Source: Vespa crabro
Lineage: Eukaryota > Arthropoda > Insecta > Hymenoptera > Vespidae
Length of the DNA: 64,000 nucleotides
NCBI RefSeq assembly: GCF_910589235.1
Contig: NW_025813595.1
Coordinates: 4,526,001-4,590,000, forward strand
Direction of reading: 5' to 3'
Position 1 is the first letter of the stretch. Each line of letters begins with the position of its first letter. The position numbers and the translations under genes were made by a program. Shown in pieces: positions 13,610-28,190 of the stretch. The notes under the pieces were generated by a model, which was given only the letters and a program-made list of their open reading frames with translations, was not told the origin of the DNA and ran no database searches.

Positions 13610-13977
13610 AATTATAATAACCATATTAACAATAATAACGATATTATCAATCGTAACAATATCGACAATAACGATAATATCGATAATAATAATAACATTA
13701 TTAACGTTAACATCCATAAAAATAATAATAATAATAACATTAACAACGATAATAACGATAATATGTATAATAATAATAATGAAAATAAGTATAATAACCA
13801 TATTAACGATAATAATAACAATAATAAGAATAGTAATAATAATAACGTTAATTACGATAATAACGATAATAAAAATAGTAAATATAACGTTAATAGCAAT
13901 AATAACGATAATAATGATAATAATAAATAAGATAATATCGATTAAATTAATAACAATATTAACGATAACATCTATAA
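13610..13977 (+). repeat. Segment of copy A missing from copy B
   Basis: In copy A the phrase ACGATAATATCTATAA ends near 13,612, and a close variant with ACATC recurs near 13,962-13,977. Copy B has the phrase once, near 28,664, and then continues as A does after 13,977. About 370 bp between the two phrases is therefore absent from B, as expected from recombination between the short direct repeats. A second gap of roughly 280 bp in the 13,210-13,490 region accounts for most of the rest of the spacing change. Confidence 0.75.
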
Positions 13978-15824
13978 AAATAATAATAATAATAATAATA
14001 AAAGTAAGAACGATAGTAGAGATAACAACAATGATAATAATAATAACGATAATAATGATAATAACGTTAATAAAAATACTTATAATAAAGATAACAACGA
14101 TATTGACGAAAGTAGCGATAATAATATTTTCAATAAGAAAGATAATTACGATAATAATGATATTAGCGATAAAATTTATAATAATGATAACAATAATGAG
14201 GATAATAGCGTAAATAATAATAACAATAATAACGATAATAACGACATTCACGATAATAATAATTACAATAATAACGATAATAACGACAATAATGATAACA
14301 AGGAAGATAATTATAATAATAATATCAATAGAAACGATAAATTGGTAATACTTGCGATTATAACGATAATAACGTTAATAAAGATATTAACGCTAATAAA
14401 TTTAATAACTATATTTACGTTAATAACGATAATAATATCAGCAATAATAGCGGTAATAGCGATAATATCGGTAACAATAATAATAAAATTATTGACAATA
14501 TTATCGATGATAACGATAATAAAAATAACTGTAATGACAATAATAATAATAATAGTAATAAAAATAATAATTATAATAACGTTAATATTAATAACAATGA
14601 TAACGGCAATAATGATAATAATATTAATAAAGATATTAGCAGTAATAATAGTAGTAATTTATAACTATTATAACGAAATTAACGATAATAACGATAACAA
14701 TAATAACGATTATTACTATAATAACTAAAATAATAAAAATGATAGAAACGATACTAGTAAAAATAATAATACCGATAAAAACGATAATAAATTTAATAAT
14801 AATAAAAAGAATAACGATAGTAAGATATTAACGACATAAAAGATGATAAAACCAAAAACTACGAATATAACGATAATAATAATAACAATAATAACGATTA
14901 TAAGGATAATAATGTTAATAACGATAATAATAGTAATAATGAAAAGGATAATAACAATATTAACGATAATAAGCATTATGATAATAATAATAAGAACGAT
15001 AAAATCGATAATAACGAAATTAACGATAATGACGATAATAACGGTAATGACAATAATAACGATTATAATAATAACGATAGTAACGATATTAGTAATAATA
15101 ATAATAATGATAATAACGTTAATAACAAAAATAATAATAAGGTAATAACGATGTTAACGACAAACACGATAATAATGATAATAGCAATAATAATAAAAAT
15201 AACAATTACAATACTAACGATAATAACTATAAGAAAGAGAACAGTAATAACGATCATAGCGTTAATAACGATAATAATAATATCAATAATTGCGATAACA
15301 TCGTTAATAACAATAATCGTAATAATAACGATAATAAGGATAATAACGGTAATAACGATAATAATAATAATAATAATAACGATAATAACGATATTACGAA
15401 AATAAGGATAACAATAATAACAATATTAATAATAATAAAGATATTAATAATAATAAGAATAATAAAGACAGTAACAATAATAATAATAGTAATACTAATG
15501 TTAATAATGTTATAAACGATAATAACGATAATATGGATTATAATACTGACAATATAATAGATCGTAATTATGCTTATTAAAGGTAACAATGATTATATTA
15601 AATACGATAATAACGACAATAGTAATAATAATAATAACCATAATAATGATAATAAAGATATTAATAATAATAATAATAATAATATTAATAAAGATAATAT
15701 CGATTATAACGAAAATAATAATGAGGATAATGACGGAAATAATAATAATAATAAAGTTAATAACGATAATTACGATAATGACGATAATATTAATAAAGAT
15801 AATAAGGTTAATAACGTAAATAGC

Positions 15825-15856
<32 letters not shown>

Positions 15857-17963
15857 AAATTATAATAATAACAATATAGATAATAACAATAATAACGATA
15901 ATAATAATATTAATAATAACAATAATAACAATAAGAACGATAATAAGCATAATAATAAATACGATAAATAAGATAATATCGATAATAATATTAACAATAT
16001 TAATGGTAATATGGATTATAATTATAACAATATTAACGATAATATCGATAATAATAATAACATATTAACGATAATATCTATAAAAATAATAATAATAATA
16101 ATAACGATAATAATGATAATAACGATATTAGTATTATTAATAATAAAGATAATTACGATAATAACGATAATAATAATAACAATAATAACGATAATAACGA
16201 TTATCACGATAATAATAATTACAATTATAACGATAATAACGACAATAATAATAGTTATATTAACAATAATAACAATAATAATGATAATAACGATAATAAC
16301 GATAGAAATAATAATAACGACATTAATAACTATAATAAATATAATAATGATATGGTATTGACGATAATGACGACAATATTAGTAATAGTAATAACGATAA
16401 TAACCATAATAACAGCAATAAAATTAATAATAATAAAGATAATAACGATATTATCGAAAATAAAGATAAAAGCTATAATAATAATACTAATAAGAACAAT
16501 AACAACGATAATAACGATAATAAAAATAATAACAGTAACGATAATACGACAATAATTATAACAAAAATAAAAATGATAATAACAATAACATCAATAATAA
16601 GGTTAATAACTATATTAACTATATCAATAATAACGGAAGTAACATTAAATTCGAAATTAATAATAGCAGCAATAAAGGTAATAACGATAATAATAATAAT
16701 AATAACGACCTTAATAACTATAATAAATATAATAACGATATGGTATTAACGATAAAAACGACAATAGTGGTAATAGTAATAACAATAATAACGATAATAT
16801 CTATTTGATAAACTATAGAAATAATATTAATAATAATAATAAAAGTAATAACGGTAATACCGATAATAACAATGATACTAATAATAACTGTAATAAGGAT
16901 AATAACTATAATAATATTAATCATAATAAAGATAACAAGGATAATAACGATAACAATTACAAAACAGATAATAAGGATAATAACTATAATAATAATAGTA
17001 ATAATAACAATAATAACACTAATAACGTTAAAAGCGATAATAAGATTATTAACGATAATAACGATAATTATAAAAAGAATATTAACGATAATAATATTAA
17101 TGACGTTAATAATAATAATTATATTAGAGAAATTAACGATAATAAAAACAATAATAATTTTAACAATAATAATAATAATAATAGTAACCATAATAACGAT
17201 AATATCGATAATAACGATAGTAATAATAGCGATAATGACGATATTAATAATAATAATAACAATAATAACGATAATTACGATATAAGGATAATAATAAAAG
17301 TAATAATAACAATATTAAAAATAATAAGTATAATAACGATAATAAGTATTATGATAGTAGTAATAATGAAAGTAATAAAAATTATAGCCATAAAAACGAT
17401 TTTAACGATAATAATTATGACGATACTTATGATATTATCGATATTAATAATTGTAATAATAACAATAATAACGATTATAACGATAATAATGACAATAATG
17501 ATAATAACGATAATAATTATATTAATAAAAGGAACAATAATAACGATATTAACGAAAATATTAGTAACAATTTTAACGTTAACAACGTCAATAAACATAA
17601 TAATAATAATAATAATAATAATAACGAAAGTAAAGATAACAATAATGACAATAATAGCTATAATATCGATTATAATAATAACGATAATATCGATATTAAC
17701 GATAATAATAATAATATTAATATCGATATTAAAAATAATTTCAATAATAACAATAATAATAGTAGAAATAATAACAATAATAACGAAAATAAAGATAACA
17801 GTAGTATTATTAACGATAACAATGATAATATTAATATAAATAATAACGATAATAACGATAATAAAAATAAGAATATTAATATTAATAAAGATAATAAAGA
17901 TATTAACGATAATACCGATAATAACGATTATAACGGTAGTAGCGATAATAAATAAAATAACGA

Positions 17964-18007
<44 letters not shown>
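17964..18007 (+). repeat. Pure (AAT)n tract, 44 bp
   Basis: An uninterrupted AAT run lies just after CGGTAGTAGCGATAATAAAT. The equivalent run is 47 bp in copy B (34,450-34,496) and 49 bp in the third copy (62,959-63,007). It is an orthologous microsatellite whose length differs between paralogous copies. Confidence 0.93.
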
Positions 18008-18010
<3 letters not shown>

Positions 18011-18609
18011 TAATAATGACGATAACAACGATAATAACATTAATAATATCTGTAATAATAACAATAATATCAATAATAACGATAATAACGATAATAATAA
18101 TAACAATAATATCGATAATATCGATAATTATAATAATAATATTAACGATAATTTCGGTCATAATATTAATACTAATAACAATAATAACGATATTAACGGT
18201 AATAACTATTGTAATAATACCGATAATAACAATATTATTAAAAATAATAATAACGATAATTACGATAATAATGATAACAAAATTAATAATAATAAAGATA
18301 ATAACAATATTAACGATAATACCGATAATAACGATAATAAAAATTATAATTGTAATAACAATAATAAAGATAATAAAGAGAATAACGGTAATAACGATAA
18401 TAACTATAAAAATAATAACGAAAATGATAGCAACGATATCATTTATGATATCAACGATAATAATAATAATAATAATTTGAATAATAACGATGATAACGGA
18501 AATAAAGATAATAACGATAATAATAATTATAATACTTTCAATAATAATAACGTAAACTACAATAATAACGATAATAATAATAATAATTATAAAAATAATA
18601 GCAATAATA

Positions 18610-19750
18610 ACAATAATAAAGTTAATAATATATACGATTTTAACGACAATAGTAATAATAATAATAACGATAATAAATATAATAACGATAATTATAATAA
18701 TAACAATAATAATAATAAAAATAATAACAATAATTTGCATAATAACGATAATATTAGTGGTAATGTAAGAATAATAACAATAATAACGATAATAAATATT
18801 ATGACGATAACAATATTATTCATAATAACGTCAATAGTAATAATAATAATAATAACGATAATATCGATATTAGTAGTAATATTAATAACGATAATATCAA
18901 TATTTACGATAATAATTATAATAATAATAAAGATATTAACGATAGTAACAATAATAACGATAATAATAATAAAAATATTAATGATAATATCGAAAATTAT
19001 AAAAATAATAATATCAATAATAACGATAATATAGATAATAGCGATATTAATGAAATTCATTATAATAATAATAGCAATAATAACGATATTAACGAAAATT
19101 GTAATAACATTAGTAACGAAACAACGATATTAACATTTATAATAATAATAATAATAACGAAAGAAAGTACAATAACGGTAACAACTATAATATTAATAAC
19201 AATAATCATAATAATAACGATAATAACGATAATAATAATACTATTAATAACGATAATAATGATATCAATGTCATTAACGATAATAACGTTTATAATAATA
19301 ATCTTATTGAAGAATAGAACAATAATAACGATAATAACTATAATAAAATTTATAATAATAACGATAATAACGATAATAACGATCATAATGATAATAATAG
19401 AGTAATAATAACAATATAAAGAATAATAACTTTAATAACGACCATAACGATAATAGTAATAGTAATAATAACAGTACTAACAATAATAAGAATAATAATG
19501 TTTATAACATTGTTAACGATAGTAATATTAACGATTTTAACGATAATATCCATAATAATAATAATAATTATGAAGATAACAACGATAATAACGATAATAA
19601 TGAGAGTAATAAAAACAATAATAACGATAATAACGTTAACAACGATAATAACGATGATAACGATAATAACAATAATAATAATTGTAATAATTAAGATAAT
19701 AACGACATTTACGATAATAAGGATAATAACAATAAAAATAATAACGATAA
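18610..19750 (+). repeat. About 1.14 kb in copy A without counterpart in copy B
   Basis: The A-to-B spacing falls from 16,496 bp at 17,934 to 15,357 bp at 19,764. By sequence, copy B passes near 35,088 straight from the equivalent of about 18,610 to the equivalent of about 19,750. The A segment is not unique to A: its first part matches 43,243 onward and 63,731 onward, and its second part matches 43,859 onward. Loss from B is as likely as gain in A. Confidence 0.75.
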
Positions 19751-22700
19751 TAATGATAATAGTATACACGATAATGTCGATAATATCGATAATAATATTA
19801 ACATATTTAATTATAATATCGATAATAATATTAATAATATTAACGATAATATCGATTAATAATAATATTATAAAACATAACGTCGATAATAATAATAGTA
19901 ATAATAACATTATTAACGATAATAACGATAATAAATATAATAATAATAACGAAAATAAAGATGATAATAATATTAACGATAATAATAATAATAATAATAA
20001 TAAAGATAATACCGATAGTAACGATAATAACGATAATAACGATAATAACTATAATAACGGTAATTGCGATAGTAACGAATATAATAATAACAATAATAAC
20101 GATATTAGTAATAATATTAATAACGATAATAACGATATTTACGATAATAATTATAAGAATAATAAAAGATAATAACGATAGCAACATTAATATGGATAAT
20201 AATAATAACAATATTAATGATAATATCGAAAATTATAATAATACTAATAGCTATAATAACGATAATATCGATAATATCGATAATAATAAAAACGACAATA
20301 ACGATAAGAATAAAAATAAAATTTCGGTAGTAACAATAATAACGACAATTACGATAATAACGATAATAATAACAACTATAATGTCGATGATAATGATAAC
20401 GATCATAAAACTAGTAACGGTAATAATAATAATAGCAATAATAACGATATTAACGAAAATATTAATTACATTAGTAACGAAAACAACGGTAATATCTTTA
20501 ATAATAATAATAATAATAAAGAAAGTAAGTATAATAACGGTGACAACTATAATATTAATAATAAATATAACGATAATAACGATAATAACGATAATAATAA
20601 TACTAATAATGAAGATAATAAGGATATCAATGGCAATAACGATAATAATGTTTATAATTATAATATTATTAAAGGTAATAACGGTAATAACGATTCTAAC
20701 AATAATAGCGATAATAATAACTTACAACAGAAGCAATAATAACGATAATAACCATAGTTTACTTATAATAATAACGATGATAAAGATTATAATTATGATA
20801 ACAATATTAACGATAATAACAATGATAATAATTATAATAATAAAGGTAATGACGATAAAAAAGTATCTAACGTTAATAATAATAAAGCAATAATAATGAT
20901 AATAATAGAAGTAATACTAAATAAATTAAGAATAATAACTATAATAACGATTATAACAATAACAGTAGTAGTAAGAATAACATTATAAAAATGTTAACGA
21001 TAATAATATTAACGATAATAACGATAATAAGCATAATAATAATTATAGTTATAATAAAGATAACAACGATATTAACGATAATAATGACAATAACAGAAAA
21101 CAATAATGACGATAATAACGTTAACAAAGATAATACCGATAATAACGATAATGACAATAATAATAATAGTAATAATTAAGTTAATAACGATATATACGAT
21201 TATAAAAGTTGTAATAATTACAATAATAACAATAATAGGGATAATAAGGTTATTACCGATAATAAGGATAATTATAATATTCATAATAACTATAATACGG
21301 ATATTACCGATATTAATAATAACCAAAATAACTATTATAACGAAGAAATAATAATAATAATATCGATAATAAAGATAATAAAGACAATAATAATAATGAT
21401 AATATTAATAATAATAAAAATTTTAATGACGATAATAGCGGTAATAGTAGTAGATATAATATCAGTATTATCAATAAAAACGATAACAATAATAATAGTA
21501 ACGGTTATTACGTTAATGATGCTAATAATAAAAATAAAGTTTATATAGATAACAAATATATTAACGATAATAACGATAATAAAAGAATGATATTAATAAG
21601 GACAATAATAATAATTACGATAGGAATAATATTATTATCGAAATTAATGATAATATTATTAATAGTAATAAAAATTTTAACGATAATATCGACAATATTA
21701 AAAATAACACTAATAATAATAAGCATAATAAAGATAACAGAGATTACAATAATGACGATTAAAAAGATAACAACGGCAATAATGATAATAGCAATAATAA
21801 CGATAACATCTGTAATAAAAATAACAATATTAACGATATTAAAGGAAATAATAATAACAATAATAGCGATAACAACGATAATAACATTAATAATAATAAT
21901 AATAATAAAAACGAAAGTAAGTATAATAATGTTGACATCGATAATAATAATAAAATAATAACGATAATAACGGTAAGAACGATAATAACATTAATAAAAT
22001 AAATAATAATATCGATAATCGCGATAATAACGATAATAACAATATTAATAGTAATAAAAATAAAGATAATATCAATAATAACGATAATATCGATAATAAT
22101 ATTAACAAAAATAATGAAGATAATAATAATAATAACGATAATAATGATAATAACGGTAATAATAATAATAATAATAACGGCATTACAAGCAATAATATCG
22201 ATAATAACGATAATCACGATAATAATTATAACAATAATATCAAAAATAACGATAAGAAATATAATACTAATAACAATAATATCGTTGACAACGAAAATAA
22301 CGATAATTATAATAATAATATATAGATAATAAGGATTATAACGATAAGAACGAACATAACTATAAAAATGTAAATAAGGGCAAATATAATAATAATAATA
22401 ACGATAATGAAAATGACGATAATGACGATAATAACGAAAATGAAGATAATAACGATTATAATAATGAAGATAGTAACGATAATAGTAATAATAATATAAC
22501 GATAATAAATATAATAATTGTAATATAGATAATAACGATATTATCGATAAAAATAATAATTATATTAACGATAAAATAGATAATAATAATAACAAAATAA
22601 ACGATAATATCGATAATAATAGTAAGTTGAATGACAATAAAAACAAAAATAACGAACATGACGTAAATAATATTAACGATAAAAACGATAATAATAATAA

Positions 22701-24349
22701 TACAAATATCGATAGTAACAAAAATAACGATAATGAGGATAATAACGATAATAATAACAGCAATAATAACGATTTTAAAATTAAGAACGATAATAATAAT
22801 AATATTAATAACAATAATAACATTATCAACGATAATAATAATAAAGACGTTAATAATAATAATCATAATAAAGATATTAACGATAATAACAACAATAATA
22901 ATTATAACAATAATAATAATAGTAACTAAAAGAATGATAATATCGATTATAACGAAAATAATAATAACGAAAGTAACGATAATATCGATAATACCAATAA
23001 CAATATTATTGATAATATCGATAATAATATTAATAATCATAACGATAATAGCGATAATAACGATAATTACGATAATGACGATAATATTAATAACCATAAT
23101 AACGTTAATAACTTAAATAAAGGTAATGATAATAGTAATAATAACAATAAGAACGATAATAAAAATATTAATGATAATAATATTAACGAAAATACCGACA
23201 TAATTAATAATAACAACGATAATTATGATAATAACGATAATAAATGTAATAATAATAAGGATAATAACAATATTAACGATAATATTGATAATAAAGATAA
23301 TAACAATAATAACGATAATAACGTTAATAATAAGAACGATAATAACCATAATAGCAATAATAATAATTACGATAAGAACGTAAATAACGATAATAATAGT
23401 AATAATAATAATAATAATAGCGATAATAGCGATATTAACGACAATAACGGTAATAATTATAACAATAATAACGATAATATCGATAATATTGATAATATCG
23501 ATAATAATTATATTAATAATAACTATAATAACGATAATAAGGACAATAAAATAAAGAATAATAACTGTATTATCAAAAATATTAAGGACAATTATAACGA
23601 TAATAACGATAATCATATTAATAAAAATAATAATAAAGATAATAACGATGACAACGAAAATAATAATAGCAATAATAATGATAATAATGAAAAAAATAAT
23701 AATAGTAATTACAATAATATCGCTAATAACGCTAATGACGATAATAATAATAATGATAACGACGATGAAAATAATATTAATAATAACGATATTATCGATA
23801 ATAATAATAACGTAAATAACGATAATAAACGTAATAATAGTGAATATAATAACGTTTATAACGATAATAACGACAATAACGATATTAACTATAATAACGA
23901 TAATAGAGATATTAACGATAAAAATAATAACAATAATAACGATAATAACAATTATAATGATACAAACGAAAATAATATTAATAATACTAGCAATAATAAC
24001 AATAATAACGATAAAAAAATAACAATATTAACGACATTAAAGCTAATATTAATAACAATAGTAATGATAACAACGATAGTAACCCTAATAATAATAATAA
24101 TAATAACGAAAATAAAGATAATAACGAAGACAACGATAAAAATAATAACAATAATAACGATAGTAAAGATAATAACGAAAATAATAATAATAATAATAAC
24201 GATAAAAACGATATCAATGATTATAACGAAAATAACGATAATAATAGCAATAATAATAAAAATAACAACGATATTAACATATAGTAATAATAATAACGAT
24301 AATAATAATAATAATAATAACGATAATATCGATAGTGGTAACAATAACA

Positions 24350-25780
24350 TCAATAGTAAAAATAATGACGATAATGACGATAATAATAATAACAATATTA
24401 TTGATAATCTCGATAATAATAATAATAATAATAATAACGATAATATTGATTATAAAGATAATAATGATAATAAAGATAATAGAGATAATAACAATAATAT
24501 CGATTATAACGATAATAATAATAATAACGCTAATGACGATAATAATAATAATAATAACGATAATAATGTTAATTACGAGAATGGCAATAATATTAATTAC
24601 GATAATAACGTTAATAACTTATATAACGATAAAAATAATAGTAATAATAACAATATTAACAATAATAATATTAAGGATAATATAGACATTATTATCAATT
24701 ATAACAACGATAAATACGATAATAACGATAATAAAATTAATATTAATTAAGATAATAACAATATTAACAATAATATCGATAATAACAATAATAAAAATAA
24801 TAATAGCAATAGCAATAATAACGATAATAACGATAATAACGATAATAGAGATAAGACTAATATCGATAAAACGATAATAAATATAATAATTCTAAGAATA
24901 ATATATATAACATTGATACTAACGTTAACAACAATAATACTAATAACAATAATAACGATAATAACGTCAATAATGATCACAACGATAATAATATTAATAA
25001 TAATAACAATAATAAAAATTAATACGACATTACGATAATAATAAAAGTAATAATAACTATTTTAAAAATAATAAGTATAATAATCATAATATCTAAAATA
25101 ATAGTAGCAATAATGAAAGTAATAACAACAATAGCCATAAAAACAATTTTAACGATAATAATAATAACGATAATAACGATAATATCGATTATAATAATAA
25201 CAATATACGATAATATCGATATTAATAATTCTAATGATAACAATAATAACGATCATAACAATAATAGCGATTATAATAATAATGATAATAATGATAATAA
25301 TAATAATATTATTATCGTTAGTAAAAATAATAATGATAACGATGTTTATAAAAGTAATAATAAAAAAGATTATAACGATAATAACGATAAAAATGATAAT
25401 AACGATAATAATTATATTAGTAATTGCAATAATAACGTTAATAACGATAATAGAAGAAACAATAATAACGATATTAACGAAAATATTAATAACAATTGTA
25501 ACGTTATCAACGATAATAAAAAAAATAATAATAATAATATTAATGAAAGTAAAGATAATAACGATAACAATAATAACAATAATAGCGATAATATCGATTA
25601 TAATAATACCGATAATATCGATAATAACGATAATAATAATAGAAATAATAACAATAATAACGATAATATAGATAGCGATAATATTATTAACGATAATAAT
25701 GACAATATTAAAATTACTAATAACGAAATAACGATAATAAAGATAATAATATTAATATTAATAAAGATAATAACTATATA
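24350..25780 (+). repeat. Unit D, copy 1
   Basis: Marked by ACATTGATACTAA at 24,910 and AGCCATAAAA at 25,133. It is followed by a stretch with the palindrome at 25,300-25,315 and ACGATGTTTATA near 25,338. The same order occurs at 41,750-42,960 (ACATTGATACTAA at 42,116, AGCCATAAAA at 42,329) and 61,990-62,930 (62,018 and 62,242). Its inner part is also related to copy A at 17,300-17,830 and copy B at 33,780-34,330. Confidence 0.85.
25300..25315. repeat. 16-bp AT palindrome at a conserved short strand switch
   Basis: ATAATAATATTATTAT is a perfect palindrome followed by CGTTAGTAA, so a few bases of complement-orientation repeat are embedded here. Near-identical contexts ending in TTAGTAA occur near 34,051, 42,503 and 62,420, and a weaker one near 59,610. 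The feature predates the duplication of the unit. Confidence 0.8.
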
Positions 25781-27100
25781 CTATCGATAATATCGTTAAT
25801 AATAATAACGATAATAATGATAATAGCGGTAAAAACAATAACGATATTAACGATAATATTGACAATATTAAAGATGATAATGATAATAATTTAAAAACGA
25901 CAATAATTATCATAATTATAGTAGTAATAACGTTAATAACGATATTAAAATTTAAAATGATAACGATAATATAGATAATAATAATAAAATTCATTACGTT
26001 AATAATGATAATAACGATAATAACGGAAATTATAATATTATTATAAATTTATCTATAATAACAATATTAATAATAACGATATTATCGATAATAATAATAA
26101 TTTTAATAGCAATACTGACCTTAATAAAGATAATAACGTAAATAATGAAACGATAATAACGATAATAGTAATAATTATATCGATATTAATAATAATTACA
26201 ATAATGACGATAATAACGATTATAATAATAACGATAATGAGGATGATAATAATATCTATAATAGCACTAATAACGATAATAATTATAATTATAATAGCAA
26301 TAATAACGATAACAACTATAATAACATTATTCATAATAATAATGATAACGAAACTAATAATAATAATTATGTAAACGATAAAAATAATAACATTAATATC
26401 GGTGATAAAGATAATAACGGTAATAATAATAATAATAATAACGAAAATAACGATTAGAATGATAATAACTTTAACAATGCTAATATAAGAGCAATAATAA
26501 CGATAAAAGGATAATAATTATAATAATAGATGTAATAATTACAACATCAACTATAATAAAGATAATAATAATAATAATAGTAGTAATCATAACAATAATA
26601 ACAGTATAAACAATAAAAACTATAATAAAAATATTATCCATAATAATAATAATAATATTAACGATTATAACGGTAATAGCGATAATGACATTAATAATAA
26701 TAGAATTAATTACGATAATAACGTTTATAACGTTAATAATGATAGCAATAATAACGATAATAAGGATAGTAATAATAATAATAGTAATAAAAATAATATC
26801 GAAAATAACGGTAATAACGATTACGAAGATAATAATAATAATAATAAGATAATAGCCATATAAATGATAATATCGATGACAACGATTAAAATAATAACAA
26901 TAATACCAATAATAACAGTAATAACGACAATAATTATATTAATAATAATTGTAATAATAATAATAACGATAATAGCGATAATAACGATATTATTAAAAGT
27001 AATGATAAATATAAAAATAATAACGATAGTGATGAAAATAAAAATTTTAATAATAACGATATTTTCTATAATAGTGATAATAATAATACCGATAATAACG
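25781..27100 (+). repeat. Satellite between units D and E, partly matched at 46.5 kb
   Basis: Forward-orientation triplet satellite. GACAATATTAAAGAT at 25,861 and the following words with ATAATTATCATAAT match 46,478 onward over roughly 140 bp. An AATATAAGAGC relative occurs near 26,482, resembling 1,666. The rest has no longer partner that I could recognise, and no gene. Confidence 0.85.
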
Positions 27101-27671
27101 ATTAAATTATAATAACAATAATAATAATAATATTATTATTAACGTTAATAACGATAACAAGGATAATAGTGATAATAATATTAATAATTTTAACATAAAT
27201 GTCGTTAATAACGATAATTATTTTAATAGAAATAATAATAACAATATTAACAATGTCTGCAATAATAATGATAGTAAGGTTAATAATAGTGGTAACAATT
27301 AAAGTAATAACAGTAATAACGATAATAACAATAATAAGGATAATAATAATAAAGATAATAACGTTAGTAGTAATAATAATATCGATAGAAACAATAATGA
27401 CGGTAATAACGAAAATAACGATAATAACGATAATAATAATAAAAATAATAACGATAATTACGTTAATAAACAAAATAATATTAACAATAATAACGATAAC
27501 AACGATAATAAGGATAATAGTAATAACGATAATAACGACAATAGTAATTTTAAAAATATTGATAAAAACGATAATAAGAATAATAATAATAATAGTAATA
27601 ATAATAAAAACGATAAGAACAATAATTACGATATTAATAATAATAATAACAATAATAAAGATAATAACTGA

Positions 27672-27730
<59 letters not shown>

Positions 27731-28190
27731 TAATAAAGATAATAATGACTATAATAATACGAATAATAATAATAATAAGAATATCAATAATAACGAAAAG
27801 AGCGCTAATAATAGTCATAATATCTATAATGACACTAATAACGGTAACATCAACCATAATATATACGAAATTATCGATAATTTTGATAATTATAATATCA
27901 ATAATAAGAATAACAACAATAATAATGATAATAATCAAAATAATATTCATAAAAATAATAACGATGATAACGATAATAACGATATTATCGACAATAAAAC
28001 TAATAATAATAATAAGGGGTAATAGAGATTATAACGATAATAATGATAATGACAATAATAATAATTGTAATAATAAAGATAGTAATGATAATATAGGAAA
28101 TAAGGATAATAATAATAACAATAATAACGATAATAACGATATAAATGATAATAACGACAATGATAATAATAGTAATAATAATTAAAACGA
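27100..28190 (+). repeat. Unit E, copy 1
   Basis: Recognised by TTAATAATTTTAACATAAAT near 27,180, AACAATTAAAGTAATAACAG near 27,295, TAATATCTATAATGACACTA near 27,818 and ATAAGGGGTAATA near 28,012. All recur in order at 50,690-52,240. A shorter part recurs at 40,086-40,290. It leads directly into copy B here, and into a copy-A-like stretch at 52,240, so E plus the start of A/B forms a larger unit. Confidence 0.85.
27672..27727 (+). repeat. Pure (AAT)n tract, about 56 bp
   Basis: The longest uninterrupted AAT run I noticed in the window, inside unit E. The equivalent place in the second E copy (about 51,410-51,440) has only short, interrupted AAT runs, so this tract expanded or shrank after duplication. 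Confidence 0.9.

Larger units (their letters stand above)
12881..24290 (+). repeat. Higher-order repeat copy A (about 11.4 kb)
   Basis: A long ordered set of subunits that reappears as copy B. Anchor words found in both (A/B) include ATGGACAATAATAATTA 12,955/28,237; ATTGGTAATACT 14,341/28,998; ACCAAAAACTACGAATA 14,851/29,508; GCGATAACATCGTTAATAAC 15,292/29,985; TATGGTATT 16,351/30,896; AGCCATAAAA 17,386/33,880; CGGTAGTAGCGATAATAAAT 17,934/34,430; ATACACGATAATGTCG 19,764/35,121; GTCGATGATAAT 20,383/35,721; AAGTATCTAACG 20,861/36,201; AAGGTTATTACCG 21,246/36,355; TTAACGAT(A/G)AAATAGATAA 22,564/38,041; GGACAATAAA 23,541/39,130; AACCCTAATAA 24,081/39,870. The order is collinear. Edges are approximate. 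It contains no gene. Confidence 0.87.
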
